Origin: Planococcus sp. CP5-4_YE
Lineage (GTDB): Bacteria > Bacillota > Bacilli > Bacillales_A > Planococcaceae
Assembly: GCF_019042655.1 (NCBI RefSeq)
Contig: NZ_JAHPZO010000004.1
Span: 179,206-243,205 of the forward strand
DNA: 64,000 nucleotides
Direction of reading: 5' to 3'
This document shows, in pieces, positions 53,194 through 60,542 of the stretch; within the stretch, counting starts at the first letter, position 1; each line of letters opens with the position of its first letter. The notes under the pieces were generated by a model. That model ran no database searches. It was not told the origin of the DNA and worked only from the letters and a program-made list of their open reading frames with translations. Made by a program: the position numbers and the translations under genes.

Positions 53194-53943
53194 TTAAGCT
53201 TCTGGATCGATCGCTGCGCTCAGGACGACTTCGCCCTGTGGCGTCTCGTTTCCGCGATTGGGTTCTAATGTGACTGCGATGGTATCCCAGCCTTCGGTAT
53301 CTTCATCGAGACTGAAGAAAACCGCGCCTTCGTTTTCCTGGCTCGGCGTGAATGCACCGGTTGGAATCGGCTGGCCATCTTTTAAGAGCCATACCTGATA
53401 CACTTGGTCTCCGCTCGTCGGTTCCAGCTGATTTGCCTGAACTAGGAGATTCAACGCCCCTTCTTCATGGACCAATGCAGCTGTTCCTGTTCCCTCAAAT
53501 GTTTCACTTGCCTGCAAATCCACTGTTTCAAAAGCGACTTCAGGTGCCGTTGGTGCGTCTGGCTGATCGCTTAGCTCGTAAAACGCGTAGGCGTTTCCGA
53601 GCAGCGAGACGAGCAACGCCGCCGCGACGAGCGGTGTCCACTTTGATGTTCTGAATCCCCGTTTTGCCATAGTGGCAGGAGGTGACGGACTGTCGCGTTT
53701 TGCACGCTCTTCTGCCAAAGACGCTGGTTGCTCCCCTTCATCGAAGACCGTGCCCAAAATTCGCGACTTCATGCCTGCATTCGGTTCTACCGGATCTGCA
53801 AGGTAAGGGAGTTCGCCTGTCGCATCAACGATTTCACGACATTCCGGACACTCCGCTAAATGTGCTTCAAACTGCTTTTGCTCTTCATCATTCAACGTAC
53901 CATTCAAATAATCGATCAATTGGTCACAATTCACGTTTGTCAT
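53194..53943 (-). CDS. RskA-type anti-sigma factor
   Basis: 249 residues. N-terminal zinc-finger-like anti-sigma domain with HLAECPEC (about 28-35, HxxxCxxC), linker, one membrane helix (about 103-122, WTPLVAAALLVSLLGNAYAFY), then an extracellular RskA domain (LVQANQLEPTSGDQVYQVWLLKDGQPIPTGAF). It would hold the ECF sigma at the membrane until a signal triggers its release. ATG at 53943 overlaps the sigma gene by 20 bp, so the two are cotranslated. Confidence 0.92.
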   Translation of the reverse strand: MTNVNCDQLIDYLNGTLNDEEQKQFEAHLAECPECREIVDATGELPYLADPVEPNAGMKSRILGTVFDEGEQPASLAEERAKRDSPSPPATMAKRGFRTSKWTPLVAAALLVSLLGNAYAFYELSDQPDAPTAPEVAFETVDLQASETFEGTGTAALVHEEGALNLLVQANQLEPTSGDQVYQVWLLKDGQPIPTGAFTPSQENEGAVFFSLDEDTEGWDTIAVTLEPNRGNETPQGEVVLSAAIDPEA

Positions 53944-54502
53944 CCAGAACTCCCCCTTCCTGCACCATTTGCAAGGATGTCTTCAATTTCTTTAATGCTA
54001 AGCGGATCCTGCTCTTTACAGTTCCGAGCGGAATGCCGCATTTTTCTGCGATGGTTTCATGCGTGTAGCCTTTGAAATAAAATAGATGTACCATTTTCTG
54101 CTGCTCCTCCGATAAATGCCGGACGGCTTGATGGATCTGTTCGCTCTTCTCTTGCCATTCGGCCGTTTCTTCAACCGAAGAGTCGGTGCTTTCCACTTCC
54201 GCGATTTCATCCAATGGAACGGAAGGTTTTTTCTGTTTGCGGATCAAATCCACTGCCGCATTGCGCGACATCGTCACCAGCCAGGCAACAAACTTTCCTT
54301 TTCCCTCATCATAGCTGCCAACCCCGCGCCACACTTTAACGAATACTTCCTGCAGCGCTTCCTCTGCCAAATCACGGTCTCCCGTCATTTTGCATAGATA
54401 GGAAAATAGCATCTTTTCATAGCGGTCATACAATTCTTCGAGCGCTTCCTTATCTTTGCCCCTGACGCGCTCGTAAAGCAATGCGTCTGAAATATTTTCC
54501 AT
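53924..54502 (-). CDS. ECF RNA polymerase sigma factor (SigK/RpoE-like)
   Basis: 192 residues. Region 2 at about 20-90 (YDRYEKMLFSYLCKMTGDRDLAEEALQEVFVKVWRG ... FVAWLVTMSRNAAVDLIRKQ) and region 4 at about 125-180 (QQKMVHLFYFKGYTHETIAEKCGIPLGTVKSRIRLALKKLK). Partnered with the RskA-type anti-sigma. ATG at 54502 after AAAGGGGAAACGGC. Divergent from the class F sortase; a shared regulon with surface proteins is plausible but not shown. Confidence 0.94.
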   Translation of the reverse strand: MENISDALLYERVRGKDKEALEELYDRYEKMLFSYLCKMTGDRDLAEEALQEVFVKVWRGVGSYDEGKGKFVAWLVTMSRNAAVDLIRKQKKPSVPLDEIAEVESTDSSVEETAEWQEKSEQIHQAVRHLSEEQQKMVHLFYFKGYTHETIAEKCGIPLGTVKSRIRLALKKLKTSLQMVQEGGVLDDKREL

Positions 54503-54875
54503 GCCGTTTCCCCTTTGTTACAGATTTCGTACCCTTAGCTTACTATATTCCGCGGCATTTAGGTTGCTTGACTCTTTTTTTGTTGTTACTTATTCAACGC
54601 AACAGATGTATAATTAGTTCACTTTCCCTTGATTTTTATTGCAATTGCCGAATCGAGCAATCGCGCAAACGGCTTGCCTGGCGCCTGGCGCAAATTTTTT
54701 GAAAACACGCTATATAGAAGTGATCCAAACAGACGGATTCTGCGTTATACCTATATAAACGTTATACTAATGGAAGCTACACAGTTGAGCGATTCAGAAT
54801 TTCTGCTGCGCAACTGCCTGAAATTACTCATGAATGAAGCAATCAATTATCAGACCACGAAAGGTGGATGTGCAG
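54503..54875. other. divergent gap between sigma factor and sortase genes
   Basis: 373 bp with no supported gene. It must hold both promoters. I could not identify a convincing ECF-type AAC/CGT pair. GCGTTATACC and ACGTTATACT near 54743-54769 repeat the core CGTTATAC about 18 bp apart, a possible binding site. Confidence 0.45.
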
Positions 54876-55859
54876 ATGAGACAATATTTAATCATGGGAT
54901 TGGCCACAGCGCTTTGTATCACCTTATTTTTCATTTTAGATCCACTGAATGGAAACAATCCTGCGAAACCCGAAACCAAACAACCAGATACGGCGCAGAC
55001 CGCAGCTAAACCGGCTGAACAGAAAACGCCGAGTGAGCGCCTCGATACGCAGTACAAGGACAAGATCGCTGAATTTCCGGTGCGCCCGGCACAGCAAGAA
55101 AAGCTGGCTGAACTACGCCAAGAGCGGATGGACAATCTTCAAGGCATGAAGCCGGTGCGCATTTCGGTTCCTTCTATAGGCATCGATGCAGCGATTGAAG
55201 AAACCGGCGTGTTGGACAACGGCGAAATGGGCGTGCCGGAAGACGTCGATCAAGTTGGCTGGTTCGAACCTGGCTTTAAAGCCGGGGCAGAAGGAAACGC
55301 TGTACTGGCGGGACATGTCGACAGCCTTACCGGGCCAGCTGTCTTTTATGAATTGGATCAATTGGAAAAAGGCGATCAATTCACGCTGACGGATGCAGAC
55401 GGGCGCGAAATGGTGTTCGAAGTCCGCGGCACCTCGAGCTACATTACGGACGAAGCGCCAGTTGAAGAAATCTTTGGACGCTCGGACCAGCGCATGGTCA
55501 ACCTGATTACCTGTACCGGCGACTTTAACCGCGACATCGGTTCGCACGAAGAACGCCTCGTGGTATCAGCCGAACTCATCTCTGATTCTGCGATGAAACA
55601 GCAGGCCCCAGATGCCCCTGATAACCTGAAACTTACCGCCACTGCCTTGTCATGGCATGCCGTGCGCGATGATGCCGTTATTGGCTACCGCGTCTACGAG
55701 GAAGACCTTGAGAGCGGCGAATCCAATCAAATTGCTACCGTATCATTATTCGAACGCAAAAGCATCCCGCTCGAAGCGGACGAATCCAAGCGTTATTATG
55801 TGGTATCCGTGAACGTCGACTTAAAAGAATCCAAGAAAGCTTATATACCTGAAGAATAG
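54876..55859 (+). CDS. class F sortase with C-terminal fibronectin-like domain
   Basis: 327 residues from the ATG at 54876 (AAAGGTGG upstream). N-terminal anchor (about 5-23), Pro/Lys/Thr-rich linker to about 90, then the sortase barrel with His147 (VLAGHVDS), Cys213 (LITCTGDF) and Arg227 (EERLVV), the complete catalytic triad in class F spacing. After the catalytic domain a ~85-residue segment (about 244-327; PDNLKLTATALSWHAVRDDA, GYRVYEEDLES) looks like a fibronectin type III fold, which is unusual for this class. The nearest candidate substrate is the MPSTG protein at 57988-59352. Confidence 0.88.
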   Translation: MRQYLIMGLATALCITLFFILDPLNGNNPAKPETKQPDTAQTAAKPAEQKTPSERLDTQYKDKIAEFPVRPAQQEKLAELRQERMDNLQGMKPVRISVPSIGIDAAIEETGVLDNGEMGVPEDVDQVGWFEPGFKAGAEGNAVLAGHVDSLTGPAVFYELDQLEKGDQFTLTDADGREMVFEVRGTSSYITDEAPVEEIFGRSDQRMVNLITCTGDFNRDIGSHEERLVVSAELISDSAMKQQAPDAPDNLKLTATALSWHAVRDDAVIGYRVYEEDLESGESNQIATVSLFERKSIPLEADESKRYYVVSVNVDLKESKKAYIPEE

Positions 55860-55861
55860 CG

Positions 55862-55899
55862 AATCCCCTGTCCGGCGTTGCCGGGCAAGGGATTTTTTT
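55862..55899 (+). terminator. terminator of the sortase gene
   Basis: AATCCCCTGTCCGGC and GCCGGGCAAGGGATT arms followed by TTTTT. Confidence 0.82.
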
Positions 55900-55949
55900 A
55901 TGTAAGACAGGAAGTGTGAAATGAAAAGAAGTGAGCACAAAATCTTCCA

Positions 55950-55971
55950 CTTTTCGACTGCGTTTCAGGGG
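55950..55971 (+). repeat. 22-bp direct repeat, unit 1
   Basis: Starts CTTTTCGACTGCGTTTCAGG followed by GG; identical copy at 56058-56079. Both are preceded by related GAAAAG...GTG sequence, suggesting a duplicated intergenic block of about 108 bp. Confidence 0.75.
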
Positions 55972-56057
55972 GCTGCTTGGGGTTCGCAGGATGCGAATCA
56001 TGCAGTTGAAGAGATGGAAACATTTATATGAAAAAGAAGAGATGTGAAAAGCTCTCG

Positions 56058-56200
56058 CTTTTCGACTGCGTTTCAGGGGCACGCTTGCCGAGGGGCGGGT
56101 GTTGAGCCAATGTGCCAAAGAACGCGGCACATTTGTCTCGCCAGCCCGCGCGGTCCCTCAGGCGTCGGCCCCTTCCACTCCGTCTCTAGTTTTAGAGTGA
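56058..56200. repeat. 22-bp direct repeat unit 2 within a GC-rich palindromic block
   Basis: The exact second copy (56058-56079) continues into a palindromic segment: AATGTGCC against GGCACATT near 56109-56133, and CAGGGGC against GCCCCTT at its ends. Same general type as the repeat at 34650-34838. Confidence 0.6.
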
Positions 56201-56324
56201 GCGATCGTTTCTTCAGTTCATCTAAAGTGAGGTGTAGAAATGCATCATGTTTTGTAGCTCATATAGTTTGGATCAAAGAGAATGTGATTTTCAGTTCAAA
56301 CACCTATTTTCAGATGCCGCATCT
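56201..56324. other. intergenic sequence, nothing recognised
   Basis: No reading frame with a ribosome site; lies between the GC-rich palindromic block and the dispersed repeat copies. Confidence 0.45.
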
Positions 56325-56507
56325 CAGGAAGCGATTTCCTCACTAGCCGGCAACTAAATAAAGAAGCAGAACAATTTAAACAATAAACGTCCAATGAAAT
56401 CTTCTAGCCGCCGAGCGTAAAGGGGTGAGCCGATGCCGTAAGACAGGCGCTCTTCCTGGCTTATGGCAAGAGGCCAACCCAAAGCCCTGCGGTGACTACT
56501 AACCTGA
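56325..56507 (-). repeat. dispersed intergenic repeat, copy 3 (reverse orientation)
   Basis: Reading the minus strand: CAGGTTAGTAGTCACCG, CTTTGGGTTGGCCTCTTG, hairpin (plus-strand 56434-56468, TGCCGTAAG-A-CAGG / CCTG-G-CTTATGGCA), ATCGGCTCACCC, AGATTTCATTGG, TTGCCGGCTAGTG, AATCGCTTCCTG. Block order as in copy 1. Confidence 0.85.
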
Positions 56508-56572
56508 AGCTTCAACAGAACAGCGAAACAATGCCACTTGCAAACCCTAGCTATCCTTAAACACGACTAGTC

Positions 56573-56753
56573 CAGGAAGCGATTTCCCCACTAGCCGGCA
56601 ATTGCATATAGAAGCAGATCTGATTAAACGCACACGAATCAACGAAATCTCCCAGCCGCCATGCGCCCAGGGTGAGCCGATGCAATAAGACAGGTGCTCT
56701 TCCTGGCTTATTGCAGGAGGCCAACCCCAAGCAAGGCGGCGACTACCAACATG
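56573..56753 (-). repeat. dispersed intergenic repeat, copy 4 (reverse orientation)
   Basis: Minus strand: TTGGTAGTCGCCG, TTGGGGTTGGCCTCCTG, hairpin at 56681-56715 with arms TGCAATAAG and CTTATTGCA, ATCGGCTCACCC, AGATTTCGTTGA, TTGCCGGCTAGTGGGG, AATCGCTTCCTGG. The fourth base pair of the stem differs from copies 1 and 3 on both sides (compensatory change). Confidence 0.85.
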
Positions 56754-56817
56754 AAACCCAACTCGAATGCCAAAACAGGTTCACATGCAAACTCTCACTA
56801 CCTGCTCCACACTCGTC

Positions 56818-56836
56818 CCAGAAAGCGATTCTCAGA
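56818..56836 (-). repeat. remnant of the dispersed repeat (3' end)
   Basis: Minus strand CTGAGAATCGCTTTCTGGG resembles the AATCGCTTCCTG end of copies 1, 3 and 4. Confidence 0.4.
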
Positions 56837-56902
56837 TTCCAGCTTCAGGCAATAGAAACTCACCGTCCCCACAACCTTCAGCTCACCCCAAGCGAAGAAA
56901 GA

Positions 56903-57772
56903 TCAACTCCCTTTCTTAAAGCTCAGCGTCGTAACCGTCAAAAGAATAATAACCATGCCGATTATTTGGACAATGCCCAACTCGTCGCCGAGTAAAATCA
57001 AGCCAAATAATGAAGCGGTCACCGGCTCCACCATCGCAATGATGGAAGCCGTTGAAGGCGCGGTCCGTTCGATACCGATTGTATAAAGCGCAAAAGACAG
57101 GCCTGCGCCAACAATCCCGATCGCAATAAACCACCCTACATCGCTAGAACTGAACACTGAAGCTGCTTCCTGGAAATCGACAAACCACGCCAAAACGGCA
57201 CAGAAAGCAATAAAAGCCAGTGTTAACACCATTTGCGGCTTGCCTTTTTCAGAAGCATTTTTGAATCCGAAAATGAATAACGCATAGGACAGCCCAGCGC
57301 CTAAGCCGGTGGCGACGCCAATGAAATTGACAGCGGAAGATCCAGTATCATAGGCTTTGGTCAATAGCACGATACCGGCAAGAACACTGAAAATGCAGCC
57401 CCATTTAAACCATGTCGATCGTTCCAAGCGAAACAAAAAAGAAATAAGCAGAACAAACAAAGGGGCAGTATACATCAAGGTCGCAGCGATCGGAACGCTG
57501 GTCGACTCGATACTCAGAAAATAAAACGTAAAGTTTCCCGCTACCCCAATGCCCGCTACAATCGACCATAAGATTAAGCGAAGGGAAAAATCCCTTTTTT
57601 CAGTCTTGCTTAACAAAAACCAGCCCGCAAAACAAACCAGACCAATGGCGCCACGGTAAAAGGAAATGACCAACGGATCCCAGCCTTTACTCAATAGGAT
57701 ATCCGCCAAGCCTCCTGTAATCCCCCAACAAACTGCCGCCAAAATGATCATCGTGATTCCTGCATATTTCAT
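56903..57772 (-). CDS. EamA/DMT-family transporter
   Basis: 289 residues, ten hydrophobic helices in two EamA repeats (about 5-135 and 150-285); the second carries the typical ERTAPSTASIIAMVEPVTASLFGLILLGDEL. Exports or imports an unknown small metabolite. ATG at 57772 follows GGTGGG. No terminator hairpin is seen directly after its stop, where the repeat-rich gap begins. Confidence 0.9.
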   Translation of the reverse strand: MKYAGITMIILAAVCWGITGGLADILLSKGWDPLVISFYRGAIGLVCFAGWFLLSKTEKRDFSLRLILWSIVAGIGVAGNFTFYFLSIESTSVPIAATLMYTAPLFVLLISFLFRLERSTWFKWGCIFSVLAGIVLLTKAYDTGSSAVNFIGVATGLGAGLSYALFIFGFKNASEKGKPQMVLTLAFIAFCAVLAWFVDFQEAASVFSSSDVGWFIAIGIVGAGLSFALYTIGIERTAPSTASIIAMVEPVTASLFGLILLGDELGIVQIIGMVIILLTVTTLSFKKGS

Positions 57773-57935
57773 AACAGACCCACCTATTCACAGTATTGTC
57801 GGCCGTTACATGTTCCGCCATGCACTGCCCATTTCCCCTACCATTGCCAGCGCATGTTTCTCCTAAACTTTTTCCAATTAATTAATTTTAAAATTTTCCT
57901 GTCCACCCCCCCATGACTTTCCGGATTTTCCCATA

Positions 57936-57969
57936 GAAAAAACCGGGGAGGCATCAGCCTCTCCGGTTT
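57936..57969 (-). terminator. terminator of the MPSTG surface protein gene
   Basis: Minus strand AAACCGGAGAGGC and GCCTCCCCGGTTT arms followed by TTTC. Confidence 0.85.
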
Positions 57970-57987
57970 CCAAAAAATTTCGCTATA

Positions 57988-59352
57988 TTATTGTTTTCTT
58001 GTGCGGACAGCGACTGTCGTGATCAACGCTGCGAGCAATAGTCCAGCCAATACCCATAGGTAAGGAGCTGTTGAGTTAGCGCTCATGCCGCCCATACCTG
58101 TTGAAGGCATTTCAGACGGCATCGCTGCTTCGCCGAACTCTTCAGGGAATTGGTCAGTGATCGCTGCAGACAAGCCAGCTGCTGGCATAGTCATGTGCGC
58201 GTAAGCTTCACGGATTGAAGCGTAAGCTGTTTCGTAATCTCCAGCTACATAGCTGTCGAATGCTGTCAGCAATTGCTCAACATGTTCTGTCAAGCCTGCT
58301 TCAAGAGCATCAGCTGGTACGCGTCCTTCAGTTGCTGCGTCCAAGAATGCTGCTTGGTCCAAGATGTATTGATCCAATTCAGCACGTGCTTGTTCTTGCC
58401 CTTCTTCGTTGCCTTCACCTGTTGCTGTTACATAGTCAACGAAGTAGCCGATATGAGACTTCCATGTTTCTTCGAACTGTGCTCCAGCTTCTTCACCATA
58501 GACAGAACCGACAGCTGCAGAAAGGTCATCTGCGTTCGCCAAAAGGGCTGCCGCTGCCTGGTCGAAGCTTTCTGCTCCATCAGCGCCGTCTTGCATCGCC
58601 ATAGCCGCAAGCCCAGCATGCTCTGTGAATGTCATGTTAAGACCAGCACGAAGATCTACTGCCGGTGTATCAGGGTTTGTGTTATCGAACTTCTCAGGGA
58701 ACTGGTCCGTGATAGCGATCGACAATGTTTCTGCAAACATGCTCATGTGGTGGATAGATTCACGCTCCCACTCATAAGCTGTTTCGAAGTCACCTTCTAC
58801 ATATGCATCAAATGCACCGATCAATTGATCGACGTGGACATCAAGGCCTTCTACGACTGCTTTTTCAGACAAACGTCCTTCTGTAGCCGTATCGAAGAAT
58901 TTCGCTTGCTCTACTTTATATTCTTCGAGTTCAGCGAGTGCTTGTTCTTTGCCTTCTTCATTTCCTTCTGCTGTTGCTGTTACATAATCAACGAAATAGC
59001 CGATATGTGACTGCCAGATAGCATCGAATTGCTCTCCGCCTTCTTCACCATAGACCGAAGCGACTGCCGCTTTCAAATCTTCAGCATTTGCCAATAATGC
59101 GCCGGACGCCTGGTCGAAATCTTCTGCTCCGTCCACGCCTTTACGCATCGCTTCAACTGCAAGGAAAGCGTGCTCAGTTAATACTGTATCAAGCGCGATG
59201 CGAAGTTCTGCCGCTTTCGTTGCTGTCGGCGCCTCCATCTGCTGAGTCGATTCACCGTGTCCTCCTCCATGGCTGTCTGCAAGTGCTGCTGTAGGTACTA
59301 GTAGAGATAAGCTTAGTGGAAGTGCCACCAATAATTTATTCATTTTCATCAT
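57988..59352 (-). CDS. secreted duplicated four-His helical protein with sortase-type MPSTG tail
   Basis: 454 residues. Signal peptide 1-25 (cut after ALA), His/Gly-rich DSHGGGHGES, then two collinear ~184-residue helical repeats. Four histidines per repeat recur at exactly 184-residue offsets: 61/245 (TEHA), 116/300 (SHIGYFVDYVTAT), 173/357 (HVDQL/HVEQL) and 202/386 (HM). The C-terminus is a sorting signal: MPSTG (415-419), hydrophobic helix, basic RTRKQ. A metal-binding four-helix bundle is my inference; related proteins may carry other database labels. ATG at 59352 after GAGGAGTG. A class F sortase gene lies 2 kb away. Confidence 0.8.
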   Translation of the reverse strand: MMKMNKLLVALPLSLSLLVPTAALADSHGGGHGESTQQMEAPTATKAAELRIALDTVLTEHAFLAVEAMRKGVDGAEDFDQASGALLANAEDLKAAVASVYGEEGGEQFDAIWQSHIGYFVDYVTATAEGNEEGKEQALAELEEYKVEQAKFFDTATEGRLSEKAVVEGLDVHVDQLIGAFDAYVEGDFETAYEWERESIHHMSMFAETLSIAITDQFPEKFDNTNPDTPAVDLRAGLNMTFTEHAGLAAMAMQDGADGAESFDQAAAALLANADDLSAAVGSVYGEEAGAQFEETWKSHIGYFVDYVTATGEGNEEGQEQARAELDQYILDQAAFLDAATEGRVPADALEAGLTEHVEQLLTAFDSYVAGDYETAYASIREAYAHMTMPAAGLSAAITDQFPEEFGEAAMPSEMPSTGMGGMSANSTAPYLWVLAGLLLAALITTVAVRTRKQ

Positions 59353-59515
59353 CCATCACTCCTCGGTTGTTTTTATTGTTCTACTAGCTCAACGGAAGGG
59401 AGATCAGTTTAGATCACTTTTTTTCAAAAAACTTTTTAAATTGCCAGAACCCATTAATTCCACGGAAGACATCAATGCTATGCTAGATGAAAATGAATGG
59501 ACAGGAGTGACATCT

Positions 59516-59986
59516 ATGCAGCCTTATTGCGCACTAGTATTTCATCAATTGGAACTGATCGTTAAATCCTCGAGTGAATTGATCTCTTCTATAGAAGGAA
59601 GCGACTGGGAGATGCGGCCGACTGCAGGGAAGTTTTCGATCGGTGAACTCATCGGCCATCTCGCGCTTATCTGTGAAGCAGACCTGTACATTGCAGATGG
59701 GGCGGCCGAATCCGAAATGCGTTCATTCTATACGGTTAAAATGCCACATTCGAAAGAACAAGCCCTTATTGAATTGGCACGCGGCTTTGAACGGCTCAAA
59801 ACCACTTACCTTCCATTAGATGAAAGCCAACTCCAAAAAATCCACACCGCGTATTGGGGTGTCAGTTACAACCGCTTTGAGTGGCTGCTCGAAACGCTGG
59901 TCCACCTCACCCATCACCGCGGGCAATTGCATTCCATGATTGTCCATGGCCTCGGCAAGCAGCCAAATGTTCAACTGTTTGAATAA
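59516..59986 (+). CDS. DinB-family protein
   Basis: 156 residues from the ATG at 59516 (ACAGGAGTGACATCT upstream; the frame from 59441 is not started). Four-helix bundle with the DinB metal-ligand pattern: FSIGELIGHLALICEAD (first His) and LVHLTHHRGQLHSMIV (two His). Related proteins are metal-dependent thiol transferases or damage-induced proteins of unknown role. Single gene. Confidence 0.85.
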   Translation: MQPYCALVFHQLELIVKSSSELISSIEGSDWEMRPTAGKFSIGELIGHLALICEADLYIADGAAESEMRSFYTVKMPHSKEQALIELARGFERLKTTYLPLDESQLQKIHTAYWGVSYNRFEWLLETLVHLTHHRGQLHSMIVHGLGKQPNVQLFE

Positions 59987-60082
59987 AGCTACAGAATTTC
60001 CCAGTAGTTAGCATACATTTTTTAGGTTTTGGGTATGGACAAAGACCTAGTCGAAAATTCAAAGAAAGCCAGGTGCATTCAA

Positions 60083-60382
60083 ATGTCTACATTAGAACAC
60101 CCTGATCTATCTCGCATTCAAGAACTGGATCCGACTACACTCGGTGAAAAATTCCCCGTTCGTCGCCGAATCGCCGAAACTACGCTGTACTCAGCTTACT
60201 TAGTCCCAACTCAAGGAACACAAGGCCCGCCTTATGACATTCTCGTCATCGATCACCTTCCCGTCACGCCGGTTACTGCGTTTATTTGGTGCCAGCGCAT
60301 CCAAGGCACCGGAACGAAAATGGAAGTCGTCAAAGAAATTACAAATGCACTCGACTATATGCGAAAGCGGCGTGATGGATAA
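60083..60382 (+). CDS. small hypothetical protein
   Basis: 99 residues from the ATG at 60083 (CCAGGTG upstream). An in-frame start at 60029 would give 117. MSTLEHPDLSRIQELDPTTL, later YDILVIDHLPVTPVTAFIWCQRIQGTG, no signal or membrane segment. I do not recognise the family. A GGGTAT hexamer 50 bp upstream looks like a sigmaB -10 but no matching -35 is present. Confidence 0.6.
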   Translation: MSTLEHPDLSRIQELDPTTLGEKFPVRRRIAETTLYSAYLVPTQGTQGPPYDILVIDHLPVTPVTAFIWCQRIQGTGTKMEVVKEITNALDYMRKRRDG

Positions 60383-60542
60383 GCCCGCTGCCTGCAACTC
60401 GTAATAGCTTTTTAAGTTCTTTAAATGATTGTCATAAATTTCTTTTAAATATAACTTTCATGGGTATTTTTTTCTGTGCTTTTGCACTGCTTAACTGGGG
60501 TATAATAGTCCTCACAATATGATTACGAAAGGACTGTTTCAT

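Noticed and set aside
54503..54600. ECF autoregulatory promoter (CAACC and a GTA downstream)
   Set aside because: Spacing between the AAC and the GTA elements does not fit the usual 16-17 bp; not convincing.
60012..60036. sigmaB promoter before the small gene at 60083
   Set aside because: GGGTAT is a perfect -10 hexamer but no GTTT-type -35 lies 12-15 bp upstream.
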